NCBI GenBank assembly: GCA_012959435.1
Contig: DUDF01000172.1
Span: forward strand, 1 to 56,903
From: Candidatus Poseidoniales archaeon
GTDB lineage: Archaea > Thermoplasmatota > Poseidoniia > Poseidoniales > Thalassarchaeaceae
Direction of reading: 5' to 3'
Length of the DNA: 56,903 nucleotides
The translations under genes and the position numbers were made by a program. Every line of letters starts with the position of its first letter. The stretch's first letter is position 1. Below, one piece after another: positions 37,918-46,877 of this stretch. Below the pieces are notes generated by a model that saw only the letters and a list, made by a program, of their open reading frames with translations, did not search any database and was not told where the DNA came from.

Positions 37918-38185
37918 GCCCCGGGGAGTAACGAACCGCCTCATCGCTTTTGGCTTGGAGGTTCTGACCCACCCCGGGGCGTCTGTCGGACAAGTGGGTG
38001 GTTCCAGTAGTCATTCCGCGCACAGCAGTCGTATGGAGACCTTCTCGCCCTGCCGCCATTTTGCACCGAGGTTCATTCCCCGAAGGGTCACCACGGCCTT
38101 CGAAGGCGGCGATACCCCGCACTTGGTACCACAGTTCATCCCTCGCCGGCGAAGGCCAAGGTCCGTGTGGTGTTGCAGCCGGGGC
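37918..38185 (-). ncRNA. Candidate structured non-coding RNA (~268 nt), identity unresolved
   Basis: No credible CDS; GC-rich with terminal pairing GCCCCGG (38185-38179) / CCGGGGC (37924-37918), plus a 9-bp stem GCCCCGGGG/CCCCGGGGC closing 37918-37980. TATA-like CATATAAG upstream on minus strand and T-rich stretch after the 3' end. Strand is tentative. Confidence 0.55.
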
Positions 38186-38237
38186 AAACTTTTGGGTAAA
38201 ACCACCCCTTTTGAATCCTCTTATATGTGGGAAAGTG

Positions 38238-40889
38238 TCATAATCGCCGCTGAGATGACTCTCTGAGTCCATCGTGGTAACCACTTTTTCCCGCTGCTAA
38301 TCGTGCAGCAACTTCGGAGTTCCCGCTGATAATTTCAGTAGCAGTGAAGGATGGCCACCTCTCGCGAGGTTGTAACAACCATCCAACCATTGGATGGATT
38401 TGTCCTACAACTGGTTTAGTACCGATAAGAATTGACTTCAACGCATTTAGAATGTCAGTCAACTCAGCAAACCCCTGTAACTCCACATCAATATCAACCC
38501 CCTGAAGAATTCTCTCCAAACGGGATACAAGGTCAGAGGGGCAACCTGGGTGTTCAATCGCACCTATTCCAGGAATAGTATGTATCTCACCGATTGGACG
38601 GAATAGAGCAGACGCCCATGGAATGTTCTCTCCAATAAGCATCTCACGTCCCTCTACTCCTTCAGTAATTGTGGTGAATAATTGTGGTGAAAATGGAGCC
38701 CACCATTCAATGGGTAATGATGTGATTCCCCTAATTTCTTCAATCGTTGGAGTTCTATCATCTCTCACTGTCGAGAGCAATGATATCCAGCCATTAATGA
38801 TAGGTGATGATCTTTGAGATGTCTCAATATCCCTTGCCCAACTATCATCTAATTCTCCTTGAGAAGATAGCCAAGTCAAACCCGTTAAAGCAGGAATTAT
38901 ATTTGATGGGAGAGATTTAGATATGCTTTTTGGGGCCCAACGAGCCAAATCAGAAGCAAGTTCGGGTGGTAACCATGCAACCTGGGAAAGTAAGGTAGAA
39001 GTTAGCCATGCCGAGGCAACATCATTGAAGTGATGTGAATCGATTAGAGTTCTCAACCTCAATGCTAAATCATCTTCATTACGAATCCTTTGTACCAGAT
39101 AATTGTGAGCCAACTCCTGCCAATCATAGGGCGCACTTCCTGCAACTTCTGCTAGAAATTCTATCGGGACTTTTTGTACAGGTAGCAGTGAAATCCAATC
39201 AACACCCAACCGATTACCTTGACGACGCCACAATGGCCAACGATTATCATCAGGACAAGCAATCCATGCCGCTAATGGATCAACTGATTCTATTCTATCA
39301 GCCCAATCAGCATCACCTTCTGGATAACGGAGTGATGCAGCAAACAATCTCATTTCTTCAGATGATTCTTCGGATGCATTTGGTGGCGCAGATGCACCAG
39401 CCGCAAGTCTCGCTGCTGCAACGACCCCACTTAGGGCGGAAGCAGAATGGGGAGGCACCCAAAGTGGTGGAGGAGATGTGAAACTAGGTGGTGGGCGATG
39501 GGATACCTTGCATGGTAATTCAACATCCCCAGCCAATTTCAAGAGGTACCAAGAAAGGGGGCGGATTGGATCGGGCCTAAGCGTGGGGTACGCCAGCGGT
39601 TCTTCGGGTTCTTGAGAGAGTATTGCGAGTCTAGTCCTAGGGTCTCGGAAAACTGAATGCAATTGCCCTGAATCATGTTGACCTGGAGGATATTGCAAAA
39701 CTACAGGAGTTGTTTCTTGTCGCGACAAAGACCAATCTATCAGAGAAAGCCAAGCTGTAGATGATAATCCTTGGACATCAATAATAGTATTCTCTACCTC
39801 GGTTTTTTTGCTCCATTGATGATTTGACCAATCTGATTGAAAACGTCTCCAAGTCGATTCTTCAACCCTAATGTTACCACTTCGTTTGCGGCGCCCTTTG
39901 CGAATTGCTTGAGTCAATCCTTGTAATCGGTGTTGACGCTCTTTTTCCGTAAGACGTGGGTGAGCGCGATTAATCCATGAATCAAGAATTGAAAGGGGCA
40001 GGGCATCGCCTTGGCGTCCTAAAAGTGATGCTTCCGCAATTACTAGAGCCCCGTTTGAAGCCGCTGAAAGTATAGTTGTTGTTGAAAGCCGGTCGGGCAA
40101 GATTGCACAAATAGGACATTGTGATTGAAGAGGCGAAACTGATTCATGGGCTGTCCCAAGGGTCCATGATTCTGATTCACCCATTGGCATTGGGAGGTCT
40201 GGCCACCTATCTACTGGTGGTTCACCAAACCAACTTCCAATTGCTAATTTTAGAGATTGACGCGGATCCAATAATCGAGCGCGAACTAATCCAATCACCG
40301 GTGCTGGTTCTACCCAATCAGACAATGAGGTTGTAGATTGTTCATCAGAAGGTGCGGCAACCTGCTCAAAAGATTCTAAATCGTACCATCTCACTTCTGC
40401 CTCACGTGCAACCGCCCAAACATATTCCTCCTTCACCCCTTGGATTCCACTAGAGATTACTGTTTGGTCGGAATGACTGAAACCCCCACCCCAAGGTAAT
40501 GGGATGAGGGGGCTAGAGAGAGGTTTCGTGTAAGCAAGAAGAAGTTGAGGGCCATTTTTTGCAAGTAATTTCCCAATAGCGTGTTCGGGAATTGAATCAA
40601 TGCTGCTATCAGCTAATCTAGCCAATTCATCACCAATGAAAACCTGCCAACCAGTAGCGGTGAGATGCTGTTTCGCACCTCTTTGCCCTGGTCCAGAATC
40701 TGACTGAATCAGGCCCTCCTCCCTCATTCTCTTCAATTCTGCAGATGCATGAGGCAAGCGTAGACCAACTGCTTTACTTGATCCAGTGACAGTTGATGGA
40801 CCGTCGGAAAGATGGCCCAATAACCTCCGCCTGTAACTGCCGCGGATTCGTGAAAAAGTCACCGGATTTCCACTCTTGGCCATGACCAT
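38238..40889 (-). CDS. Large hypothetical protein with N-terminal winged-helix domain
   Basis: GSYRRRLLGHLSDGPSTVTGSSKAVGLRLPHASAELKRMREEGLIQSDSGPGQRGAKQHLTATGWQVFIG resembles an ArsR/MarR-type wHTH; remainder unrecognised. Confidence 0.7.
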   Translation of the reverse strand: MVMAKSGNPVTFSRIRGSYRRRLLGHLSDGPSTVTGSSKAVGLRLPHASAELKRMREEGLIQSDSGPGQRGAKQHLTATGWQVFIGDELARLADSSIDSIPEHAIGKLLAKNGPQLLLAYTKPLSSPLIPLPWGGGFSHSDQTVISSGIQGVKEEYVWAVAREAEVRWYDLESFEQVAAPSDEQSTTSLSDWVEPAPVIGLVRARLLDPRQSLKLAIGSWFGEPPVDRWPDLPMPMGESESWTLGTAHESVSPLQSQCPICAILPDRLSTTTILSAASNGALVIAEASLLGRQGDALPLSILDSWINRAHPRLTEKERQHRLQGLTQAIRKGRRKRSGNIRVEESTWRRFQSDWSNHQWSKKTEVENTIIDVQGLSSTAWLSLIDWSLSRQETTPVVLQYPPGQHDSGQLHSVFRDPRTRLAILSQEPEEPLAYPTLRPDPIRPLSWYLLKLAGDVELPCKVSHRPPPSFTSPPPLWVPPHSASALSGVVAAARLAAGASAPPNASEESSEEMRLFAASLRYPEGDADWADRIESVDPLAAWIACPDDNRWPLWRRQGNRLGVDWISLLPVQKVPIEFLAEVAGSAPYDWQELAHNYLVQRIRNEDDLALRLRTLIDSHHFNDVASAWLTSTLLSQVAWLPPELASDLARWAPKSISKSLPSNIIPALTGLTWLSSQGELDDSWARDIETSQRSSPIINGWISLLSTVRDDRTPTIEEIRGITSLPIEWWAPFSPQLFTTITEGVEGREMLIGENIPWASALFRPIGEIHTIPGIGAIEHPGCPSDLVSRLERILQGVDIDVELQGFAELTDILNALKSILIGTKPVVGQIHPMVGWLLQPRERWPSFTATEIISGNSEVAARLAAGKSGYHDGLRESSQRRL

Positions 40890-41174
40890 CTCTCCGACAC
40901 CTCAACAGGGGGCTTGGCGCAAGGGAGTCGTTGATAGTACTTCAATTATTTCATTAGTTACCATTTGTTACAGATTTCCACTGGAGAACGTTCGGTTTTA
41001 CTAACTCACCGTTTATTTTATTCACTAACCATGCAATTAATATGTCACCACATGTAACAACAATGCGTCATCTGTGGCAACGGTTATATCAGCGACAGCA
41101 TTCGCTCAGGTCACACGGCGTAAAGTACCCCTATGGATACCCGTTAGATGACTTGGAGGAAAAGGTGAAAAAAA

Positions 41175-41477
41175 ATGAAGACAGTTAGAATCAGACAGAA
41201 GATCAAGGCATTCCTTGCCGAGAGACCCCGTAATACTGCGGAAATTCTTGAGCACATCAATACCACAATGAGACACGGGACAACAAGCCAACAACTTGGA
41301 AATGTTCTCTCGAAAGATAAAGACATAGTGAAGGTAGGATACATCAAGAGAAGTGGAATTCTCTCAGGTGGTTATGATATCTGTGAGTGGGCAATTGTCG
41401 ACTGGGTAAAGGACAAGCACCCAGAATGGAGCCCTGGCCAACCATTTCTTCTTGACCGCGATAATTCCGCATACTGA
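41175..41477 (+). CDS. Small winged-helix DNA-binding-like protein, 100 aa
   Basis: IRQKIKAFLAERPRNTAEILEHINTTMRHGTTSQQLGNVLSKDKDIVKVGYIKR; preceded by RBS-like GGAGGAAAAGGTG and TATA-like GGTTATATC. Confidence 0.7.
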   Translation: MKTVRIRQKIKAFLAERPRNTAEILEHINTTMRHGTTSQQLGNVLSKDKDIVKVGYIKRSGILSGGYDICEWAIVDWVKDKHPEWSPGQPFLLDRDNSAY

Positions 41478-41574
41478 AGCAGTTGATTAACAATCAACTT
41501 CGCCAATAGTGTGATTGGTTTACAAGTTGCTAAAGTAAAGTTAGACTTGTGACATTAGAGAGACTTTTCAGCCA

Positions 41575-42594
41575 TCAATCTTCAAGAGTATCGTCCCAAT
41601 CACCTGAACGTGCAAGGCTATTCATCTTAGCACGGTGTGAAAATGCATTTTGACTATCTTCTGGAGTACCGCTAGCCCAAGATTGGAGTGCTGCTGCCTG
41701 AAGAGCTCTGCCGTAGGAATACGAAAGTTGCCACGACGGGTTTTCATCCATTGTATTCATCAAATTAAGATGGGCGGTGGCATCCTCATCAGATTGGCCG
41801 CCAGAAAGGAAAACAATACCAGGTAAATTTTGCGGGACGTTCTCACTTAGACACTTGAGAGTTAACCGAGCCACCTCTTCTCTAGAGATTTGCTCAGCAC
41901 AATCATTTCCAGCAATTATCATATTTGGTTTCAGTAGTGCACCAGGAATGTGTACCCCTTGGTCTTCACAAGCTGCAAAGGTTGCAGTAAGGATTTCTGC
42001 AGTGACAGAATAACAACGAGCTGCGTCGTGGTCCCCCTCCATCAACACTTCAGGCTCAATAATTGGGACCAATCCTTGCTCTTGACATATTGCTGAATAG
42101 CGGGCTAATGCATGTGCGTTCGCACTGATGCAAGCCTTGGAAGGGGTCCCGTCAGCAATCGTAATGACCGCACGCCATTTTGCAAATCGCGCACCCAAAT
42201 TGAAATATTCCATGCATCGAGTCCTCAATCCATCCAACCCTTCAGTGATTTTTTCGCCATCATGATTGGCTAAAGGATAAGCGCCAGTGTCAACTTTGAT
42301 TCCAGGAAGAATACCTTGTGCCATTAGGTAATCGGGTACCGCTGTCCCATCATCCATCATCTGCCTGATAGTCTCATCATAGAGGATTACCCCGCTTACT
42401 GCTGCTTCACAACCTGGTGTCGCGAACAAGTTCGCCCGGTAAGATCGGCGTGCCTCTCCAGAGGGGTCAACTCCAACTCCTTGAAGTCGGCTGCTCATTG
42501 TCCCCGTACTTTCATCTGCAGCTAGAATCCCTCGCCCTGGGGAGACCAATTTATTGGCATTTTCTTCAAGCATCATAGTGTCCATGAGTACCAC
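41575..42594 (-). CDS. Class I fructose-bisphosphate aldolase (eukaryote/bacteria type)
   Basis: LVSPGRGILAADESTGTMSSRL, YRANLFATPG, VSGVILYDETIRQ, GIKVDTGAYPLA, ARFAKWRAVI, PIIEPEVLMEGDHD, GALLKPNMI. Confidence 0.95.
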   Translation of the reverse strand: MVLMDTMMLEENANKLVSPGRGILAADESTGTMSSRLQGVGVDPSGEARRSYRANLFATPGCEAAVSGVILYDETIRQMMDDGTAVPDYLMAQGILPGIKVDTGAYPLANHDGEKITEGLDGLRTRCMEYFNLGARFAKWRAVITIADGTPSKACISANAHALARYSAICQEQGLVPIIEPEVLMEGDHDAARCYSVTAEILTATFAACEDQGVHIPGALLKPNMIIAGNDCAEQISREEVARLTLKCLSENVPQNLPGIVFLSGGQSDEDATAHLNLMNTMDENPSWQLSYSYGRALQAAALQSWASGTPEDSQNAFSHRAKMNSLARSGDWDDTLED

Positions 42595-42750
42595 TTAAGA
42601 GACACGAGTCGGCTTGGTATTTTCAAGTCATCGCTGAAAGCCAACAGAAGATATTAGTGGCATTATCATTTAAATTAATTAAATTGTCATCCGAAAATTA
42701 GTAACCAATTAATATAACTACATAATCGAACGTGTCTAGAGGAGACTGAG

Positions 42751-42936
42751 ATGGCTGAAAGTAACTTAACCTGCCCGAAATGCAGTCATGTTCAAACAAT
42801 TGAAATGCCGACTGATTGCTGCCTATTCTTCCATCAGTGTATTAATTGTAAAATAACTTTGAAGCCAAAAAAAGGCGACTGCTGTGTATTTTGCAGTTAT
42901 GGAGACAAGTTGTGTCCACCAAAAGGTGGTTGCTAA
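42751..42936 (+). CDS. GDCCVxC-domain small cysteine-rich protein
   Basis: MAESNLTCPKCSHVQTIEMPTDCCLFFHQCINCKITLKPKKGDCCVFCSYGDKLCPP. Confidence 0.9.
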   Translation: MAESNLTCPKCSHVQTIEMPTDCCLFFHQCINCKITLKPKKGDCCVFCSYGDKLCPPKGGC

Positions 42937-42940
42937 CAAC

Positions 42941-43894
42941 TCATTGAGGATATTCAGTGCTGATGAAGCGTCTTACTCCACTTGCCACATCAATTACTTC
43001 TGAGTGTACTACCACCCGGCCCCCAAGGTCTTCTACCCCTGGAAGATATCCCGAGCAAACTCCACTGGCAACGAACAATGCGTCTGAACTTGAACACAAA
43101 TCATCTCTACCCCATAGCCGATAAACGTCATCTCCAAGCATCTCCTTTGCTCGGCGCTCGTGGTCCTCATTCGTAGTTACGAGCCTCCCTTCAAAATGTC
43201 CATCTAAGCCTCTCAATGCCGCCGCTGTTATCACGCCTTCAGGAGCGGCCCCAATCCCCATCAAAAGATCGATGTCACTTTCTGGGTTGGCAGCATCAAG
43301 AGCAGCTGCAACGTCACCATCACCAATAAGTGGGACTGAGACGCCGAAATTTCTCAGTTCTTTAATCAATTCAATGTGGCGGTCTCGGTCCATTACTACA
43401 ATTTTTAGGTCTGTGACTTTTTTGTCTAGAGCAGCGGCAGCGGCTTCTACATTGTATGCAACATCTGCCTCAAGTGAAATTTCCCCTGCTACTTCAGCAG
43501 GTCCTGCGAGTTTGTCCATGTAACAATCTGGAGCGTGCAAAAGAGAGCCGCGCGGAGCGGCTGCCAGCACCGCTATTGCATTCGGTAAATCCTTAGCAAC
43601 ATGATTAGTACATTCAAGAGGGTCGACTGCAATGTCTATCTTTTGTGCCCCTGCCACGCCCTGCATTGAACCAAGTGGCTCACCAATCCACAACATTGGT
43701 GCGTCATCTCTCTCGCCCTCACCGATAGCTACGCGGCCATCAAATGGAACTGAGTCAAAGACACTACGCATTGCTTCCACAGCAGCACCATCAGCCAATT
43801 TACCATCGCCGCGACCGCGCCATTTCGCTGCGGCTATAGCCGCTGCTTCAGTCGCTTTCACAAAGTGAGATGTCAAATCACTAGTCTTCGCCAT
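42941..43894 (-). CDS. glpX: Class II fructose-1,6-bisphosphatase
   Basis: GRGDGKLADGAAVEAMR, DGRVAIGEGERDDAPMLWIGEPLG, IDIAVDPLECTNHVAK, LMGIGAAPEGVITAAALRGLDG. Confidence 0.95.
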   Translation of the reverse strand: MAKTSDLTSHFVKATEAAAIAAAKWRGRGDGKLADGAAVEAMRSVFDSVPFDGRVAIGEGERDDAPMLWIGEPLGSMQGVAGAQKIDIAVDPLECTNHVAKDLPNAIAVLAAAPRGSLLHAPDCYMDKLAGPAEVAGEISLEADVAYNVEAAAAALDKKVTDLKIVVMDRDRHIELIKELRNFGVSVPLIGDGDVAAALDAANPESDIDLLMGIGAAPEGVITAAALRGLDGHFEGRLVTTNEDHERRAKEMLGDDVYRLWGRDDLCSSSDALFVASGVCSGYLPGVEDLGGRVVVHSEVIDVASGVRRFISTEYPQ

Positions 43895-43930
43895 GGTTGC
43901 CGGAGGACCTACCGGTTCTCAATGTGGCGG

Positions 43931-44380
43931 TCACGAACCCTTATTCTTTTCAAGAACTTGGATAGACTCTATTTGGGTTTCAGGATATTGACCTTGTTCA
44001 TCCTTTTCTAATGATTTCACCATATCCCAAGCGCATAGAAGACCTGCTGAAACACCAACAATCGCTTCCATCTCGACACCAGTTTTCCAATGCGCAGAAA
44101 CCGACAATGTACAACGCAGAGAATTTTCTTCCCAATCCCAAGACACATTACAGCCTTCAATGGGGATGACATGGCAATGAGGAATAATTCTTGGTGTGTC
44201 TTTTACTGCTTGAATGGCAGCAACAGTAGATGCTTCCAATACATCCCCCTTGGCAATTAGTCCATTCCTAATTGCATCTGCTGAGTCAGAGGACAAGCGC
44301 AGTAATCCTGTAGCAACCGCGCTTCTCTCAACAATTGGTTTATGCCCAATTGGTACTATTCCATCAATGCCGTCACTCAT
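43931..44380 (-). CDS. moaC: Cyclic pyranopterin monophosphate synthase
   Basis: RSAVATGLLRLS, KGDVLEASTVAAIQAVKDTPRIIPHCHVIPIEGCNVSWDWEE, KTGVEMEAIVGVSAGLLCAWDMVKSLEKD. Start MSDGIDG preferred (ORF track 44398). Confidence 0.93.
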   Translation of the reverse strand: MSDGIDGIVPIGHKPIVERSAVATGLLRLSSDSADAIRNGLIAKGDVLEASTVAAIQAVKDTPRIIPHCHVIPIEGCNVSWDWEENSLRCTLSVSAHWKTGVEMEAIVGVSAGLLCAWDMVKSLEKDEQGQYPETQIESIQVLEKNKGS

Positions 44381-44808
44381 CCCAAACCACCTTTCCATAT
44401 CGTGCCATCAGCCCTAACTTCTTTTTTCCACAGGGGGGCTTGGGACTTCAGTTCATCTATCAACCAACTACAGGCCTCAAATCCCTCGGCTCTATGCGGA
44501 CTTGCAACATGAATCGCTACAATTGGCTCACTAGGCCCCACACTCCCAGTTCGATGTGCCATTGAAACCGATGAAACGCCAAACTTCGAAAGTGCTTCAT
44601 GTCCAAGGTTTGAAAGAACTTGAGGCAATTTTTCTTCCCAAGCATCAAATTCTAACCTTTCAATCTCCACCCCATCATCTAAACCTCTAGTAATGCCAAG
44701 AAATGAAACAATGCTCCCACAACCATCTAGGTGGAGTTTTTCTCTGACTGCAGTTGAATCTAGAGAATCGGCTGCGGCAACTACGATGACTCTCTCATCT
44801 ACAGTCAT
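44377..44808 (-). CDS. moaE: Molybdopterin synthase catalytic subunit
   Basis: GSIVSFLGITRG, LEFDAWEEKLPQVLSNL, VSMAHRTGSVGPSEPIVAIHVASPHRAEGFEACSWLIDELKSQAPLWKKE. Confidence 0.93.
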   Translation of the reverse strand: MTVDERVIVVAAADSLDSTAVREKLHLDGCGSIVSFLGITRGLDDGVEIERLEFDAWEEKLPQVLSNLGHEALSKFGVSSVSMAHRTGSVGPSEPIVAIHVASPHRAEGFEACSWLIDELKSQAPLWKKEVRADGTIWKGGLG

Positions 44809-44865
44809 TTGAATTATCTGAAAAAGCACCCCTGCATTAAACCGCCGATGGCGAATGCTTCATGA

Positions 44866-46131
44866 TTGAAGGGCCTCCCGACGAAATTGATGGTAACGGT
44901 GTCTAGTACAGATGAGCCCATTCAAATCATGGGTGCAGGACTCTCAGGGTTATCCGCTGCCATCATTTTAGCTAAAGCCGGTCGCGAGGTGCATGTACAT
45001 GATATTCGTAACGATTCGGGAGCAAGATTTGACGGGGATTTTCAAGGGATTGAAAATTGGACTAGCGATGATGATTTCTTAGACGAAATGAGGGGATGGG
45101 GAATTGACCCTGATGAATTCAAGACTACAGATTTTCACCAAGTTGACGTCATTCATCCCGATGATGTCATCACTCAAGCTTGGAGCCCCACTGTTGCGTT
45201 CAGAGTTATTGAAAGAGGGACTGCGCCTCATACAATAGACCAGGGACTGAAACGTCAAGCTGTCACAGCAGGTGCGAATATCCACTACAAATCAAGGGTA
45301 AAGCCAGAGGACTGCCACATTATCGCTGCTGGCCCGAAAGATACCTCAGCACTAGCCTACGGTGAAATATTCGAGACTTCACACCCAGACCATGTGGCTT
45401 TCCACTTCAATGATAAATTAGCACCTGGTGCCTACGCCTACCTAATTGTCATCGATGGAATCGGATTGATCTGCACCTGTCTTTGGAGAAAACAACAGAA
45501 GAGTGGGCGCTACCTCAATGAAACCATAGCTTGGTACGACAAGCATTATCCTGAACTTGATAGAAAGCCGATTAAACGGGTTGGTGGTAAAGGTGACTTC
45601 ACGATTAATCGTAATTACACAGTTGATGGCCGCCACTATGTAGGCGAAGCAGGAGGGCTTCAAGACTTCATGTGGGGTTTTGGTATGCGGTGTGCTATCA
45701 CGAGTGGAGTATTTGCGGCAAAGGACATTCTTGGTGAATGCAATTATGACACGGAAGTCCGCAAACGACTATTGCCTACTGTCAAAACTTCAGTATCTAA
45801 TCGCTGGCTGATGAATCGAGTTGGAAATCGCGCCTTCAAGCGAATCTCCCTCTCTTGGATGAAGGACCAAAAGAAGAGACAGGATGGTCTACCCTTCATC
45901 GGTCGGCTCTTCCGACCCGACATTTTCAGGAAATTAGTCTATCACCTCGCTGCAAAGTGGATGCTGAAAAAAGTCGATGTAGCAGATGGAAGAGTTATCC
46001 ATCGTCTACCCTATCGAAAAGCCCTGAAAAGAGATGTTTGGGAGCCAAGTGAGGAAGCCATTGCCATTGAGAAAGAGTGGAAACTTTCGCGCAAGAGTGG
46101 AATAACTGAATCATTCTCAGAAGAGGAATGA
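44866..46131 (+). CDS. Geranylgeranyl-reductase-like FAD-dependent oxidoreductase
   Basis: IQIMGAGLSGLSAAIILAKAGREVHVHD (FAD Rossmann), VGEAGGLQDFMWGFGMRCAITSGVFAAKDIL (GGR-like second FAD motif). Confidence 0.78.
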   Translation: MKGLPTKLMVTVSSTDEPIQIMGAGLSGLSAAIILAKAGREVHVHDIRNDSGARFDGDFQGIENWTSDDDFLDEMRGWGIDPDEFKTTDFHQVDVIHPDDVITQAWSPTVAFRVIERGTAPHTIDQGLKRQAVTAGANIHYKSRVKPEDCHIIAAGPKDTSALAYGEIFETSHPDHVAFHFNDKLAPGAYAYLIVIDGIGLICTCLWRKQQKSGRYLNETIAWYDKHYPELDRKPIKRVGGKGDFTINRNYTVDGRHYVGEAGGLQDFMWGFGMRCAITSGVFAAKDILGECNYDTEVRKRLLPTVKTSVSNRWLMNRVGNRAFKRISLSWMKDQKKRQDGLPFIGRLFRPDIFRKLVYHLAAKWMLKKVDVADGRVIHRLPYRKALKRDVWEPSEEAIAIEKEWKLSRKSGITESFSEEE

Positions 46132-46132
46132 C

Positions 46133-46804
46133 TCAAGGTAACATATTGGATGATCGGTATTCACGAGTTATGTCTTTGCCGGGGAATTGGTCCTCAGACT
46201 CTCGATAGACTGTTCTTAGATTATTCACCCAATTCATTTGCTGGGTCACAATCCAGAACTCCTTTACTCCAATATCCTCAGCGGTGTCCATCCAACCCAT
46301 CACAATCTCCATTGTCATTCTCGCACCTTCGCGATGAGGGTAGGCAAATACATCCATACTGAGTGGTGGTGTGGCTACAATCGCTCTATCTTTGACATTT
46401 GAAAGTTGTTCAAATAATGTTTCATAGGCCTTTTTGATGAGACTGCGCCTTGAATCATCTTGGGTTGGTCTGCGGCAATCTGGGCCAACAACATGAATTA
46501 ATTTCTTAGTAGCTAAACCGTATGCATCAGTGATAACTGAGGTCCCAACAGGGCAAGGTTGCAAGTTATCTTTCCTGCGTTCAACAGCAATAGCCTCACA
46601 CTCTGCCCGTAGTTCTGGACCGGCCTGATTGTGAATTGCTGCATCAACTCCTTCTCTTCCTGCGAGACGGTTGTTTGCAGTAGTAATCATCACATCTGCC
46701 TCAATCTTGGAAATGTCACCAATAATGACCTTTACCAAGCCATTCTTGCACTGCCGCGCCATGAATACATCTACCATGTTTAGAGCAGGGGGGGCCGTTG
46801 GCAA
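46133..46804 (-). CDS. Macro-domain protein (ADP-ribose-binding/hydrolase-like)
   Basis: VKVIIGDISKIEADVMITTANNRLAGREGVDAAIHNQAGPEL, GTSVITDAYGLATKKLIHVVGPD, IVATPPLSMDVFAYPHREGARM. Confidence 0.9.
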   Translation of the reverse strand: MPTAPPALNMVDVFMARQCKNGLVKVIIGDISKIEADVMITTANNRLAGREGVDAAIHNQAGPELRAECEAIAVERRKDNLQPCPVGTSVITDAYGLATKKLIHVVGPDCRRPTQDDSRRSLIKKAYETLFEQLSNVKDRAIVATPPLSMDVFAYPHREGARMTMEIVMGWMDTAEDIGVKEFWIVTQQMNWVNNLRTVYRESEDQFPGKDITREYRSSNMLP

Positions 46805-46877
46805 TATACCCCACGCTGAATAGGCCTAAATTAAGACTTTTTTCTAAAAAAAATACTGACACGAATGCGATAATGTA

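Noticed and set aside
37918-38185. Firm call of RNase P RNA or SRP RNA
   Set aside because: Length and terminal pairing fit, but I could not locate the conserved motifs of either family by eye; left as unresolved candidate.
37856-38284. 142-aa minus ORF and overlapping + ORFs (37907-38266, 37998-38243)
   Set aside because: Low-complexity Arg/Gly/Pro-rich translations over a GC-rich, base-paired region better explained as a structured RNA.
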